Positions 8,484 to 17,377 of a stretch of DNA of 64,000 bases are shown here, piece by piece. Numbering within the stretch: position 1 is the stretch's first letter; the number at the start of each line of letters is the position of its first letter. Under the pieces are notes generated by a model, which was not told the DNA's origin, did not search any database, and saw nothing but the letters and a program-made list of their open reading frames with translations. The stretch is from positions 1 through 64,000 of the forward strand of contig JACKFF010000019.1 in NCBI GenBank assembly GCA_020632595.1, read 5' to 3'. Both the position numbers and the translations under genes were made by a program. The DNA comes from Nitrospiraceae bacterium. Its GTDB lineage: Bacteria > Nitrospirota > Nitrospiria > Nitrospirales > UBA8639.

Positions 8484-9209
8484 TTAGTGTAAATGCATCG
8501 CGTCGCCAATATAGACGCAGGTTAAAACGGTAAAAATATAGGCCTGAATAAAGGCAATCCCGACTTCTAAGCCATAGAGCGCGATAGTAAAGGAAAAAGG
8601 CAGCCATCCTATCAGGAGGCCGCCGGCAATAGTGAGACCGAACAATACCCCAAGAATCACATGGCCTGCAGTCATATTGGCGAATAATCGGACAGCCAGT
8701 GAGATTGGTCTGGCAATTTGACTAATTAATTCAATGGGAATCATTAAGGGAAGGAGCCACCCTGGTGTGCCGGGTGGAACGAGTATACCCAGGAATTTTG
8801 CCCCATGGAGTTGAAATCCGACGATAAGGCTTAGTAGATAGACCCCTACAGCGAATACTCCGGTCACAATAATTTGGCTGGTAATTGTATAGGATCCAGG
8901 TATCAGACCGACCAGATTTGAAAATAAGATAAACAAAAAGAGGGCGCTGATGAGCGGGAAATACCGCATCCCGGAGGCCCCCATCGTGTCGTGGATAATC
9001 CCGCGAATAAAGTCGACCAGCAACTCCGCAAGACTTTGGAGCTTAGAAGGTACGAGTGCCCTGGCACCACCGGCTTTCAATAATATGAAAGTCACAAGTC
9101 CCACTACGACCCACATCATCAAGACGGCCTTGTTGACGGAAACGTCAAGGCCGAAAATGGAAAGCGGGAGAAAGTTATGAAGCTCGAAGGGATGTAACGG
9201 ATCTTCCAA
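8484..9209 (-). CDS. atpB: F0F1 ATP synthase subunit a
   Basis: A 241-residue integral membrane subunit that forms the ion half-channels beside the c ring. The essential Arg lies in SLAVRLFANMTAGHVILG near residue 170, preceded by IELISQIARPI. The N-terminal part has FGLDVSVNKAVLMMW, and the C-terminal helix ends with FTVLTCVYIGDAMHLH. Length is normal. It is preceded by atpI with 23 bases between them. Confidence 0.95.
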   Translation of the reverse strand: MEDPLHPFELHNFLPLSIFGLDVSVNKAVLMMWVVVGLVTFILLKAGGARALVPSKLQSLAELLVDFIRGIIHDTMGASGMRYFPLISALFLFILFSNLVGLIPGSYTITSQIIVTGVFAVGVYLLSLIVGFQLHGAKFLGILVPPGTPGWLLPLMIPIELISQIARPISLAVRLFANMTAGHVILGVLFGLTIAGGLLIGWLPFSFTIALYGLEVGIAFIQAYIFTVLTCVYIGDAMHLH

Positions 9210-9232
9210 AACTAAACCTTGTGTCTAGCGAC

Positions 9233-9535
9233 TCATTGTTTCCAACGCTGAGCTGAACGGTAGGCGTTGCGAACTCCAGCGATTAATCCCAGTACCAGTC
9301 CTATCGCCACACCCCACGGCGTGGTATTCAACACATACGAATCAAGTAACCAACCAAGGAATCCACCGACGATAAGGGCGGCAAGAAGGTCCGTCCCCAC
9401 TCGCATTGCCTGTCCCAGCCCCGCAAACATTGGATCCTGAGAAGGTGCCATTTTTTCAATCGGCAAGGCGAGTCGTTGGAAGGGGTCACATTCAAACAAA
9501 AAATCCTGAATCATGTCAAGCAACAAAGGTCCCAT
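9233..9535 (-). CDS. atpI: AtpI/AtpZ-like ATP synthase assembly protein
   Basis: A 100-residue protein with two C-terminal membrane helices (TDLLAALIVGGFLGWLLDSY and TPWGVAIGLVLGLIAGVRNAY), the pattern of the AtpI/AtpZ group. AtpI assists c-ring assembly in some bacteria, and AtpZ-AtpI has been linked to Mg/Ca transport. The start is uncertain; internal Met codons at residues 8, 29 and 36 could be used. It opens the F0 cluster and is divergent from the exported protein gene at 9634, with a 98-base shared promoter region. Confidence 0.8.
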   Translation of the reverse strand: MGPLLLDMIQDFLFECDPFQRLALPIEKMAPSQDPMFAGLGQAMRVGTDLLAALIVGGFLGWLLDSYVLNTTPWGVAIGLVLGLIAGVRNAYRSAQRWKQ

Positions 9536-9633
9536 TTCTCAATATTGTTATGGTAAGGTAGAGTCAGGGGATAAGGAAAACCAGGAAGCCTCCTCGCGGG
9601 TTTAGGTTCGGTTTCAATTTTTGGCTAACATTC

Positions 9634-10215
9634 ATGATGAAACATTTTGTGTTACTCCTGATCATGGCGGTTGCCACAAGTTGGAATTTCGTGTTGGCCA
9701 CTTCATCCGGAGTTGATGATTTGCCGGATTTAACGGGCGGAGTGGTGCCTGTTGTGCAATACAAGCAGCTTGACCCTTTCTCTGGAAACGATATCTTAAC
9801 CTCAGTGAGTGAAGTCGAATACACGGTGAAGGTCAAAAACCAAACGGGCCAGCCGCTGATTGCAGACTCCCTGGTCCTGGTGGTGGATTCCGTCCTGGAA
9901 ATTTCCGGAAAAGAGATCATCAACCGTGTCAGAATTGAAGGTTCCGATGGGGTGACCCAGGATGGGAAACCGTTTTTCAGGATTCCCAGTACCGGGCCGG
10001 AACTGTCACCGTATGGAGAGAGCGAGGCGGTCACCATACGGGTGACAAATCCTGATTTTCTTCGATTTTATCCTCCTGGTGTTCGGGTTCGCGGAATTCG
10101 GCGGTCTTCTGAAAAAGCCGTCAAAGATCTGCTCGATACCCTGGTGCAAAAGGGGTTGTTGTCTCCCGAAGACGCCATGCGGGCGTTGGAATCTCCTCCA
10201 TCAGGTAGTCCTTAA
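9634..10215 (+). CDS. Exported protein of unknown function
   Basis: A 193-residue protein with a signal peptide (MMKHFVLLLIMAVATSW and onwards, likely cleavage near LATSS). The mature part looks beta-rich (VEYTVKVKNQTGQ, SLVLVVDSVLEISGKEI), like a single Ig-like or CARDB-like domain. A C-terminal helical tail contains LLDTLVQKGLLSPEDAMRAL, which resembles a short SHOCT-like helix pair. The pabB-like gene begins 3 bases after its stop, so the two may share a transcript although they seem unrelated in role. No family was recognised with confidence. Confidence 0.7.
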   Translation: MMKHFVLLLIMAVATSWNFVLATSSGVDDLPDLTGGVVPVVQYKQLDPFSGNDILTSVSEVEYTVKVKNQTGQPLIADSLVLVVDSVLEISGKEIINRVRIEGSDGVTQDGKPFFRIPSTGPELSPYGESEAVTIRVTNPDFLRFYPPGVRVRGIRRSSEKAVKDLLDTLVQKGLLSPEDAMRALESPPSGSP

Positions 10216-10218
10216 CCC

Positions 10219-11727
10219 TTGTCCCCCATTTCCAAGCATGCCGAAGGAGGTGTTTCTTCCTCGGTTCATTCGAATCCGTATTTTCCGCTTATTCAGCATT
10301 GTTCCCCTCCTTTTGATGATCCCTTTGATCTCTTTGGCCGGGTGACCGGTTATGCTCCGCATTCATTTTTCATGGAGCATGATGCCGTTCGGGAGGGAGC
10401 GCCGCATCGTTATTCCTACATGGGATGCAATCCCTATCGTGTCGTTCGGGGGAAGGGGCATACGTATGAAATTGTTTCGGCAGATAAAAAGGAAACGCAC
10501 ATTGGTGATCCATTCGCATTGTTGCAGCGTACCTTTATAGGTCAGCCGGTTCCTTCGTGGCCCCACCTCCCGCCTTTCCAGGGAGGAGCGATCGGTTGTT
10601 TCAGCTACGACCTTGTTCGCATGTTTGAAGTCTTACCAGAACGTCTACGGGATGATCTGCATTTTCCTGATCTGTACTTTCTGTTTGTCGAGATGTTTGT
10701 CATTGTGGATCATCACGCGCCAGGGGCCTGGCTGATATTTTCACCTTCGCCGGAACGCCTGGCGACCGAAAGCTGGGATCATTTGCATCGCGAAGGACTG
10801 GCGCGCCTGTCTGATCTGCAAGCCAGGGTGATGATCCCTGAGAATCTTCCAACAAAGATGCACTCCCCGCAGTCCTTGTTTCGCATTGAGGGGGAGCAAT
10901 CGTCTTTGGAGTATATGGATCGCGTGCGTGCCTGCCAGCAGTTTATTGCTGCGGGGGATATTTATCAGGCCAATCTCTCTCATCGGTTTCGGATAGAGGG
11001 CTTGACTCAGGGTTTTGCAAGCCAAGCCGAAGCCGGAGCCGACTTATACCGGCAATTGCGCAAGGTTAATCCCTCTCCCCATTCGGCATTCCTCGTGTTG
11101 GAGTCCGACGTCATTGTGTGTAATTCCCCGGAGCGATTAGTCCGTCTTGCAGAGGGATATGCCGATATGCGTCCAATCGCGGGCACCAGGCCTCGTGGCA
11201 AAGAATCTCACGATGATCGCCTCCTGGCGGAAGAGCTGTTGTCTTGTCCCAAGGAACGGGCGGAGCATCTCATGTTGGTTGATTTGGCTCGAAATGACCT
11301 GGGGCGGGTATGCGATTATGGATCCGTTCGGGTCAATGAATTCATGACGGTAGAGCGATATTCTCATGTCATGCATATGGTTTCCCAGATTTCCGGCCGT
11401 TTGCGGGGCACTTGCCATGCTTTCGACCTTATTCGAGCCACGTTTCCTGGAGGGACGATTACCGGAGTGCCGAAAGTCCACTGCATGGAACTTATCGAGC
11501 AGCTTGAGCCTGTTCGTCGGGGAATATACACCGGGTCGATTGGGTTTATTGGATGGAATGGAAATCTTGATTTGAATATTGCCATTCGCACGTTGTTGCT
11601 CACGGAAGGACACGGATGGCTTCATGTGGGAGCGGGGATTGTGGCTGATTCCGAACCGGACCGGGAGTATCAGGAAACGCTTCAAAAAGCCGAAGCCTTT
11701 TTTCAAGTTCTAAAAGCGAACGGCTGA
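10219..11727 (+). CDS. pabB: Chorismate-utilising enzyme, aminodeoxychorismate/anthranilate synthase component I
   Basis: The 502-residue protein belongs to the TrpE/PabB family, which aminates chorismate with ammonia from a glutaminase partner. The C-terminal catalytic half has PIAGTRPRGKESHDDRLLAE, HLMLVDLARNDLGRV, FPGGTITGVPK and the closing GAGIVADSEPDREYQET. An aminotransferase class IV gene overlaps its end, which favours 4-aminobenzoate synthesis for folate (PabB-PabC). However, the motif is PIAGT, as in anthranilate synthase, not the Lys-containing PIKGT of E. coli PabB. The start codon appears to be TTG 10219 because no ATG, GTG or TTG follows in frame before the conserved region. 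The glutaminase subunit is not encoded here. Confidence 0.85.
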   Translation: MSPISKHAEGGVSSSVHSNPYFPLIQHCSPPFDDPFDLFGRVTGYAPHSFFMEHDAVREGAPHRYSYMGCNPYRVVRGKGHTYEIVSADKKETHIGDPFALLQRTFIGQPVPSWPHLPPFQGGAIGCFSYDLVRMFEVLPERLRDDLHFPDLYFLFVEMFVIVDHHAPGAWLIFSPSPERLATESWDHLHREGLARLSDLQARVMIPENLPTKMHSPQSLFRIEGEQSSLEYMDRVRACQQFIAAGDIYQANLSHRFRIEGLTQGFASQAEAGADLYRQLRKVNPSPHSAFLVLESDVIVCNSPERLVRLAEGYADMRPIAGTRPRGKESHDDRLLAEELLSCPKERAEHLMLVDLARNDLGRVCDYGSVRVNEFMTVERYSHVMHMVSQISGRLRGTCHAFDLIRATFPGGTITGVPKVHCMELIEQLEPVRRGIYTGSIGFIGWNGNLDLNIAIRTLLLTEGHGWLHVGAGIVADSEPDREYQETLQKAEAFFQVLKANG

Positions 11728-12635
11728 TGACAAAACAGGGAAAAGAGATGTGGATATTTCTCAACGGGGAGTTTGTGAAAAAAGAACAGGCTCGGATTTC
11801 GGTCTTTGACCATGGGTTTCTGTACGGGGATGGAGTCTATGAAACTTTGCGCGTCTACCAGGGACGAATTTTTTTATTAGAACGGCACCTGGCGCGACTT
11901 CGACGATCCTGTGAACTGATCCGCCTGGTTCTTCCAATTCAGGATCATGCCTGGGCAAGCATCATGACCGAAATGCTCATTCGGAATGGGCTTCAGGATG
12001 CCGGTCTGCGCGTGACGATCTCTCGAGGGGAAGGAGAACTCGGGATTGACCCCGGTCTCTGTCCCAGCCCCACTATCGTCGTGATGGCAAAGCCTGTAGT
12101 GTCCTATCCTGCCCAGATGCGGGAGCAGGGAGTCCGGTTGCAGCTCGTCTCTGTTCGACGGAATCCAAAGTCTGCCCAATCGCCGCAAATTAAGTCGCTG
12201 AGTTTTCTCAACAACATTCTGGCCAAGCAGGAAGCTGGGCAGGCTGGAGCGTTTGACGCTTTGATGTTGAATATGGATGGCCATGTGACGGAATGTACGA
12301 CGAGCAATATCTTTTTTGTGTCCAACCACCGGTTGCATACTCCTTCGGTGGCTTGCGGGATCCTAGAGGGGATCACTCGGGAAGTGGTGATAATCTTAGC
12401 AAGGGAGTTAGGGATTGAAGTGGAAGAAGGGGCGTATGCGGCCGCGGACGTGCTTCAAGCGGATGAGTGCTTTATAACGAATACGGGTTTGGAAATTATG
12501 GCGGTCTCTCAAATTGGAAGAAATTCTATTGGACAAGGCAGGAGTGGGGAAATCACGATGGCCTTATGGCGGGCTTTCCAGGAAAATTTGGAACGATGGT
12601 TGGGGCCGGTTGTCACGGGCCCACACGCATCATAA
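11727..12635 (+). CDS. Aminotransferase class IV (PabC/IlvE-like)
   Basis: A 302-residue PLP enzyme of fold type IV. The N-terminal block IFLNGEFVKKEQARISVFDHGFLYGDG is typical. The PLP lysine is expected in IKSLSFLNNILAKQEA (about residue 155). The later VTECTTSNIFFV and the GITREVVI block are also family hallmarks. Family members are aminodeoxychorismate lyase, branched-chain aminotransferase and D-amino acid aminotransferase. Coupling to the upstream gene (the ATG overlaps its TGA) points to aminodeoxychorismate lyase. An alternative ATG at 11748 removes seven residues. It is convergent with nadB, with three bases between the stops. Confidence 0.85.
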   Translation: MTKQGKEMWIFLNGEFVKKEQARISVFDHGFLYGDGVYETLRVYQGRIFLLERHLARLRRSCELIRLVLPIQDHAWASIMTEMLIRNGLQDAGLRVTISRGEGELGIDPGLCPSPTIVVMAKPVVSYPAQMREQGVRLQLVSVRRNPKSAQSPQIKSLSFLNNILAKQEAGQAGAFDALMLNMDGHVTECTTSNIFFVSNHRLHTPSVACGILEGITREVVIILARELGIEVEEGAYAAADVLQADECFITNTGLEIMAVSQIGRNSIGQGRSGEITMALWRAFQENLERWLGPVVTGPHAS

Positions 12636-12638
12636 CAT

Positions 12639-14282
12639 TCAACGCTGTGTGGTCTTTCTTGGTTTCTTCCGGGTTATTTCTGTGGCCTTGGAAGGATTTT
12701 CCTGTTGACAGTGGCTATGGTTTTTCCATGCCAAACCTTTATAGAACGGAAAGTCTTCGCGGAAATGGGCGCCGACACTATTGGCTCTCCACAGTGCAGA
12801 TTCGGCAATACATTGCCCAACCAGAACCATATTCCGTGTTTCTAATCCCGGCCGGTTCCACGGAGCAGCCGACAGCTTTTGCGACCATTGCTGGATCTGA
12901 TCGACCGCTTTCTTTAATGAGTTTCCTGTCCGCACCAATCCGACTTTGGACCACATTAAACGCCGCAGGGAGTTTCTAATTTTTTCCACATCTTGAGTGG
13001 ACATCTTCCGGCCGGTGGGTTTTCGGAGAAGTAGGGAATCCAAAAAGTCTGGAGCAGAGCCGGTCGTCGGACACATTGAAGCGGTTTGAGCTGCGCGATA
13101 GCCAAAGACCAGACCTTCCAGCAAAGAATTACTCGCCAGTCGATTCGCACCGTGCACGCCGGAGCAGGCCACTTCTCCAGCCGCAAACAAACCTGGAAGG
13201 GTAGAGGCCCCATGCAGATCGGTTTTGACTCCCCCCATAAAATAATGAGCGCTGGGGGAGACGGGGATCCATTCCTCCGTGATGTCGATATCGTATCGTA
13301 GGCAGGTTGAGTAAATGGTGGGAAACCGTTCTTTCAGAAAGGTTGCCCCCAAATGCGTCACATCTAAATAGACATGGCGGGCTTTGGTTCGTTGCATTTC
13401 TGTCCAGATCGCTCGGGATACAATGTCTCGGGGCGCGAGTTCCTGGCTCCGATGATAGTTTTTCATGAAGCGTTCGCAGCGATTATTTCGCAAAATTCCT
13501 CCTTCTCCTCGTAGCGTTTCCGATAGCAAAAAGGGAGGGCTCGAAGGGAGATACAGTGCGGTCGGATGAAACTGGACGAATTCCATATCCTCCAGCATGG
13601 CGCCGGCTCGAAATGCCATGGCGATGCCATCTCCTGTCGCATTGGCTGGATTGGTGGTTCGAGCATAGACCTGTCCGGCTCCTCCTGTAACCAAAATCGT
13701 GGCCGGAGCAGAGACGATCTTAAGATGCCCACTCAATTCATCCAGAATTAATGCGCCCCAGCATCGTCCCTCTTGGATACACAGCTCAACCGCAACATGA
13801 TTGCCCATCCATGTCAGATTTTTCAGAGTTTGGGCTTTTACGCTGAGCGCACGAACCATTTCGCTGCCGGTGGCATCCCCTCCGGCTCGTAAGACTCGGT
13901 GGCGACTATGGGCTCCCTCTCGGGTGAACGCCAGCTTGCCATCCACGGTGTCGAATTTTGCTCCCCATTCGATCAATTCATGAATGCGAGAGGGGCCTTC
14001 TTCAACGAGTATTTTTGTGGCTGGCCGCGAACAGAGTTGATGGCCGGCTTTGAGGGTATCCGCCAAATGGAGAACCACGTCATCTTCTTCACTCATCGCC
14101 ACCGCCACGCCACCTTGGGCGTAAAAGGAATTATTGTCCTGGGGGCCACCTTTGGCGACCATGATGACTTGTCCATGTCGACTCAATTCAATTGCGGCTC
14201 GAAGACCCGCCACCCCTGCGCCCAAAATCAGAAAATCCGTGGGAATCACATGAGAGGAATGGTGCGATGTGATGGAAGACAT
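12639..14282 (-). CDS. nadB: L-aspartate oxidase
   Basis: A 547-residue FAD enzyme that oxidises L-aspartate to iminoaspartate, the first step of de novo NAD synthesis with NadA. The Rossmann motif is DFLILGAGVAGLRAAIELS (about residues 17-35). The FAD and substrate region includes NNSFYAQGGVAVA, GGAGQVYARTTNP and HPTALY. The active-site stretch SPSAHYFMGGVKTDLHG and SGVHGANRLASNSLLEGLV are hallmarks of the family. The C-terminal helical domain is present, so the gene is full length. nadA and nadC are not nearby. Confidence 0.95.
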   Translation of the reverse strand: MSSITSHHSSHVIPTDFLILGAGVAGLRAAIELSRHGQVIMVAKGGPQDNNSFYAQGGVAVAMSEEDDVVLHLADTLKAGHQLCSRPATKILVEEGPSRIHELIEWGAKFDTVDGKLAFTREGAHSRHRVLRAGGDATGSEMVRALSVKAQTLKNLTWMGNHVAVELCIQEGRCWGALILDELSGHLKIVSAPATILVTGGAGQVYARTTNPANATGDGIAMAFRAGAMLEDMEFVQFHPTALYLPSSPPFLLSETLRGEGGILRNNRCERFMKNYHRSQELAPRDIVSRAIWTEMQRTKARHVYLDVTHLGATFLKERFPTIYSTCLRYDIDITEEWIPVSPSAHYFMGGVKTDLHGASTLPGLFAAGEVACSGVHGANRLASNSLLEGLVFGYRAAQTASMCPTTGSAPDFLDSLLLRKPTGRKMSTQDVEKIRNSLRRLMWSKVGLVRTGNSLKKAVDQIQQWSQKLSAAPWNRPGLETRNMVLVGQCIAESALWRANSVGAHFREDFPFYKGLAWKNHSHCQQENPSKATEITRKKPRKTTQR

Positions 14283-14316
14283 GGTAATGACTGGAACAGG
14301 ACAAAAGGATTGATGA

Positions 14317-14811
14317 TTATGAGGGAAAATTGAGACGGTGTGTCATACCAAACGGCAGGTCTCCTTCGATCCTGCGGAGCAGAATAACTTGATTGCCACT
14401 CCATAACAGAATTCCATGACCGCTCGCTTGAGCGGAGGGTCCCTGGGGAGTGCGTTCCCAGTTGCCTTGCCAGGATACAAAGGCCGAAATTCGGTCTCCA
14501 TCAATCACCATGCGGTCGATGGTCAGGTCTAACCGAATACTTGAAAACGTGGCAAAGTCCTCCCGAACATGGGCCTCAAGGAGGTCAAGATTCTCCAATG
14601 GAAGGAGTAATTCCTGGAAGCCCGAGGCATCTTGATTGACATAGGCCGTTTCCAGTGCTTTGATGGCCTGCACCACTCGTTGGAATCTGGCGTGGTCCTC
14701 GGGATATTTTGGGGCTTTTTTCGAACATCCTGTTCCGGCAAGTGACAAAATGACCGAAAAGGTTATCAAAATCGTAAAAACATGTTTATTCAAAAATTTA
14801 AGTAGAATCAT
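14317..14811 (-). CDS. Lipoprotein, NTF2/SnoaL-like
   Basis: A 164-residue lipoprotein. The signal peptide (about residues 12-29) ends in a lipobox LAGTGC. The mature part starts with an amphipathic helix (QRVVQAIKALETAYVNQDASGFQELLLPLENL) and continues in beta strands with SFVSWQGNWERTP. This helix-plus-sheet order resembles NTF2-like domains, which are common in small lipoproteins. It lies upstream of nadB on the same strand with 34 bases between them, although no functional link is evident. Confidence 0.75.
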   Translation of the reverse strand: MILLKFLNKHVFTILITFSVILSLAGTGCSKKAPKYPEDHARFQRVVQAIKALETAYVNQDASGFQELLLPLENLDLLEAHVREDFATFSSIRLDLTIDRMVIDGDRISAFVSWQGNWERTPQGPSAQASGHGILLWSGNQVILLRRIEGDLPFGMTHRLNFPS

Positions 14812-15035
14812 GAAATTCTATAATGAAGAAGAATGCCGGAGGGGGTCAAGAGAATTTATAGAAAGTTAATGATTATTATGGGAAGGACCAGCTAAGATGC
14901 AGCTGCTTTCCTTGACACCTTTCTTGGCCCTATGATAGTTAGTCAGCCGGTAGGAGGGGGCCAGTTTGGCAAATACGCGGAAAAATTTTTTCGAACAACG
15001 GTAGCAGAAACGATTTCACCCAGGAATGTAACTTT

Positions 15036-15131
15036 ATGTCGAGTGTTGTCAAAAAGCGTAGGAAGAAAATGCGCAAGCATAAACACAAAAAGCTCCTTCG
15101 CCGAATGAAATTTGCCAAACGTCGTAATTAA
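15036..15131 (+). CDS. bS22/mS38-like small ribosomal protein (AURKAIP1/COX24 domain)
   Basis: A 31-residue, extremely basic protein beginning MSSVVKKRRKKMRKHKHKK and ending KFAKRRN. The pattern SVxKKRRKKMxKHKHKKLLRRxR is that of the AURKAIP1/COX24 domain. The same pattern is known from the mycobacterial ribosomal protein bS22 and the C-terminus of mitochondrial mS38, which bind the decoding region of the small subunit. CAGGAA lies 9 bases upstream of the ATG. The gene is too short for ordinary ORF cut-offs. The small gene at 15165 follows in the same direction after 33 bases. Confidence 0.85.
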   Translation: MSSVVKKRRKKMRKHKHKKLLRRMKFAKRRN

Positions 15132-15164
15132 TTTCCATAGGCCGGGATGGTCAAGGGTTTGCAT

Positions 15165-15386
15165 ATGACCCAGGGGAAAAAAACTCGTATTCGGGTACGT
15201 TCCTCTCTGTCATCTTATGTGGGAGATATCTTGATCCCGCCTATGCGAAATCGAATTTCAGATGTTTTAAATGATGAGTCTGTCTTGTTTATTAACTTAA
15301 CAGATGTGCTGATCAATGACACTGAACATTCTGCGTTTGTGGCTTTAAATAAAAATCAGATCGAATCGGTTATTCAACTCGACTAG
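15165..15386 (+). CDS. Small conserved protein, DUF6812-like
   Basis: A 73-residue protein with the block SVLFINLTDVLINDTEHSAF followed by VALNKNQIESVI. This looks like the small beta-rich proteins of the DUF6812 type, where a strand-turn-strand with NLTDV precedes NKxxI. The start at 15165 has AAGGG 8 bases upstream; an in-frame ATG at 15147 lacks one. The gene follows the bS22-like gene and precedes the MsbA-like gene. No biochemical role is known to me. Confidence 0.7.
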   Translation: MTQGKKTRIRVRSSLSSYVGDILIPPMRNRISDVLNDESVLFINLTDVLINDTEHSAFVALNKNQIESVIQLD

Positions 15387-15494
15387 CCGCTTCATTCGTC
15401 TTTTCTCTCGCCTTGTTGCGCCTGCCGGTTTGGGTTTTAGGGCATCCCGTTCTTACTCTCAACGGATACTATCACCTGTTCGTGTAAGGTCTTT

Positions 15495-17261
15495 ATGAAC
15501 TATCTGTCCCGATTCATTCCCTTCCTTCGTCCGTATCTGATGACCATGGCCGGTGCGGGGGGCCTGGTGATGGGTGTTGCAGCCTGCAACCTGTTACTCA
15601 TCCGGTTGGGCGGCTCCTTGTGGGATCTTATTACGGTCCAACGCGATTTGCCGAAATTGACAAGCATGGTATGGGTCTTTGTCGGATTGGTGATCGGGCA
15701 GGGCCTCTTATCCATGGCCCATAGTTATTTGACCTCGCTGGCTTCCCAGCATGTGATGGCGGATTTCCGTACCCACGTTTTTTCTCATCTCCATCGGTTG
15801 TCACTGAATTTCTTCGCCAAACGGCGCACAGGAGAGTTGATTTCCAGATTGATGAACGATGTCGGGGTGATTCAAAATTTATTAACTGAGACCCCGATGG
15901 ATGCCCTGAAGCATCTCGTGACCATCATTGGGGGCGTGGGATTTTTGTTGGTGATGAATTGGCGGTTGTGTGTCCTGATTCTCATACTTTTGCCATTGCT
16001 GGCCGTCGTCGCCAGGATGTTTGGGAGGCGGTTGAAAGCCTTATCCATGCAAATTCAAGATCAAACGGCCCATGTTACCACGCTGATTGAAGAAGTGGTG
16101 TCAGGCATTCGTGTGGTCAAATCGTTTGTTCAGGGTAAACGAGAGGACGCGCGGTTTCGTTCAGCCGTAGAGACTCTATTAGCCACCACTATGAAACGGA
16201 CAGCGGTGTTGGCCGTATTTGTTCCTGTCATCACCTTCTGTACCTTTGTCATGGCGATTGGCGTCTTATGGTATGGGGGCAAGCAAGTCATCGAAGGCCA
16301 GCTTTCTCCTGGGGAATTATTTGCCTTTGTTTTATTTGCGGGGATTTTAATTGGCCCGTTTGGGTCAGCGGCCCGAATGTTCTCTCAGGTTAAGGAAGTG
16401 CAAGGCGCGATGACGAGGGTATTTGAACTCTTGGATACGCCACTGGAAATTCATGATAGTCCGATGGCAAAGGCCTTAACGCCCATTCATGGAAAAGTCG
16501 AGTTCGATTGCGTGCAATTTGGCTATGAGGGCCGATCCCCCGTATTGGATGCGGTGTCATTTTCGATTCAGGCCGGGGAATGTGTGGCGTTGGTAGGACC
16601 CACCGGAGCCGGAAAAACAACAATTGTGAATTTACTGCATCGATTTTATGATCCAACTGCAGGCCGGGTGCTTATCGATGGGCATGATCTCAAATCCATT
16701 CAAGTGGAGAGTTTGTATCAGCAGCTGGCGCTTGTGCCGCAGGAAACCCTGCTTTTTGGTGGAACGATTGCAGACAATATCCGGTATGGTCGAGCCGATG
16801 CCTCTGAATCTGACATGATTGAGGCTAGTCGCCGAGCCAATGCCCATGAATTTATTCAGTCGCTCCCGGATGGCTATGACACAATTCTCGGGGAAAAAGG
16901 GATCAATTTGTCGGGTGGACAGCGGCAGCGCATCGCCATTGCCAGGGCGCTGCTTAAAGACCCGAGAATTTTGATCCTGGATGAAGCCACCTCAGCATTG
17001 GATAGCCAGTCGGAATCGCTGGTCCAGGCGGCGTTAACGGAACTGATGAAGGGACGCACCACCCTCATGATTGCGCATCGGTTTTCTTCCATTCAGCGGG
17101 CGCATCGTATTCTGGTTCTGCATAAAGGCACAATTGTGGAAGAAGGCCAGCACGAAGAGCTACTGGCCAAGCGGGGGCTCTATCATCACCTCTATACACT
17201 TAGAGAGGTCGAGGGAATAACGGAGCCCAGGGAAGACTCAGCCCAACCGTTGTCTCAATAA
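15495..17261 (+). CDS. msbA: MsbA-like ABC transporter, permease and ATPase fusion
   Basis: A 588-residue half-transporter. The N-terminal six-helix ABC1 permease domain (about residues 15-310) has the coupling-helix region LNFFAKRRTGELISRLMNDV. The C-terminal ATPase has Walker A GPTGAGKTT (about residue 370), signature LSGGQRQRIAIARAL, Walker B ILILDEATSALD, and H-loop IAHRFSS. Architecture and length fit the MsbA group, which flips lipid A-core or other amphiphiles across the inner membrane as a homodimer. Lipid A genes are not next to it, so drug or other lipid export is also possible. Confidence 0.9.
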   Translation: MNYLSRFIPFLRPYLMTMAGAGGLVMGVAACNLLLIRLGGSLWDLITVQRDLPKLTSMVWVFVGLVIGQGLLSMAHSYLTSLASQHVMADFRTHVFSHLHRLSLNFFAKRRTGELISRLMNDVGVIQNLLTETPMDALKHLVTIIGGVGFLLVMNWRLCVLILILLPLLAVVARMFGRRLKALSMQIQDQTAHVTTLIEEVVSGIRVVKSFVQGKREDARFRSAVETLLATTMKRTAVLAVFVPVITFCTFVMAIGVLWYGGKQVIEGQLSPGELFAFVLFAGILIGPFGSAARMFSQVKEVQGAMTRVFELLDTPLEIHDSPMAKALTPIHGKVEFDCVQFGYEGRSPVLDAVSFSIQAGECVALVGPTGAGKTTIVNLLHRFYDPTAGRVLIDGHDLKSIQVESLYQQLALVPQETLLFGGTIADNIRYGRADASESDMIEASRRANAHEFIQSLPDGYDTILGEKGINLSGGQRQRIAIARALLKDPRILILDEATSALDSQSESLVQAALTELMKGRTTLMIAHRFSSIQRAHRILVLHKGTIVEEGQHEELLAKRGLYHHLYTLREVEGITEPREDSAQPLSQ

Positions 17262-17287
17262 AGAGTCATAAGAGCCGAATGGATAAA

Positions 17288-17316
17288 TAAAGAAAAGCAG
17301 GCCCCTTGCCGCCTGC
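17288..17316 (-). terminator. Terminator downstream of the 17378-18043 gene
   Basis: On the minus strand GCAGGC, loop GGCAAGGG, GCCTGC is followed by TTTTCTTTATTT (A-run at 17289-17296 on the plus strand). It ends the exported-protein gene that converges with the MsbA-like gene. Confidence 0.7.
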
Positions 17317-17377
17317 CATTGAAAGGGTAAGAGGTAGCAGTTGAGAATTGGTTAATCCGGTTCCCGTGAAAATGGGG

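Noticed and set aside
14914..14943. Promoter-like TTGACA and TATGAT before the bS22-like gene
   Set aside because: The spacing is only 13 bases, too short for a standard sigma-70 promoter.
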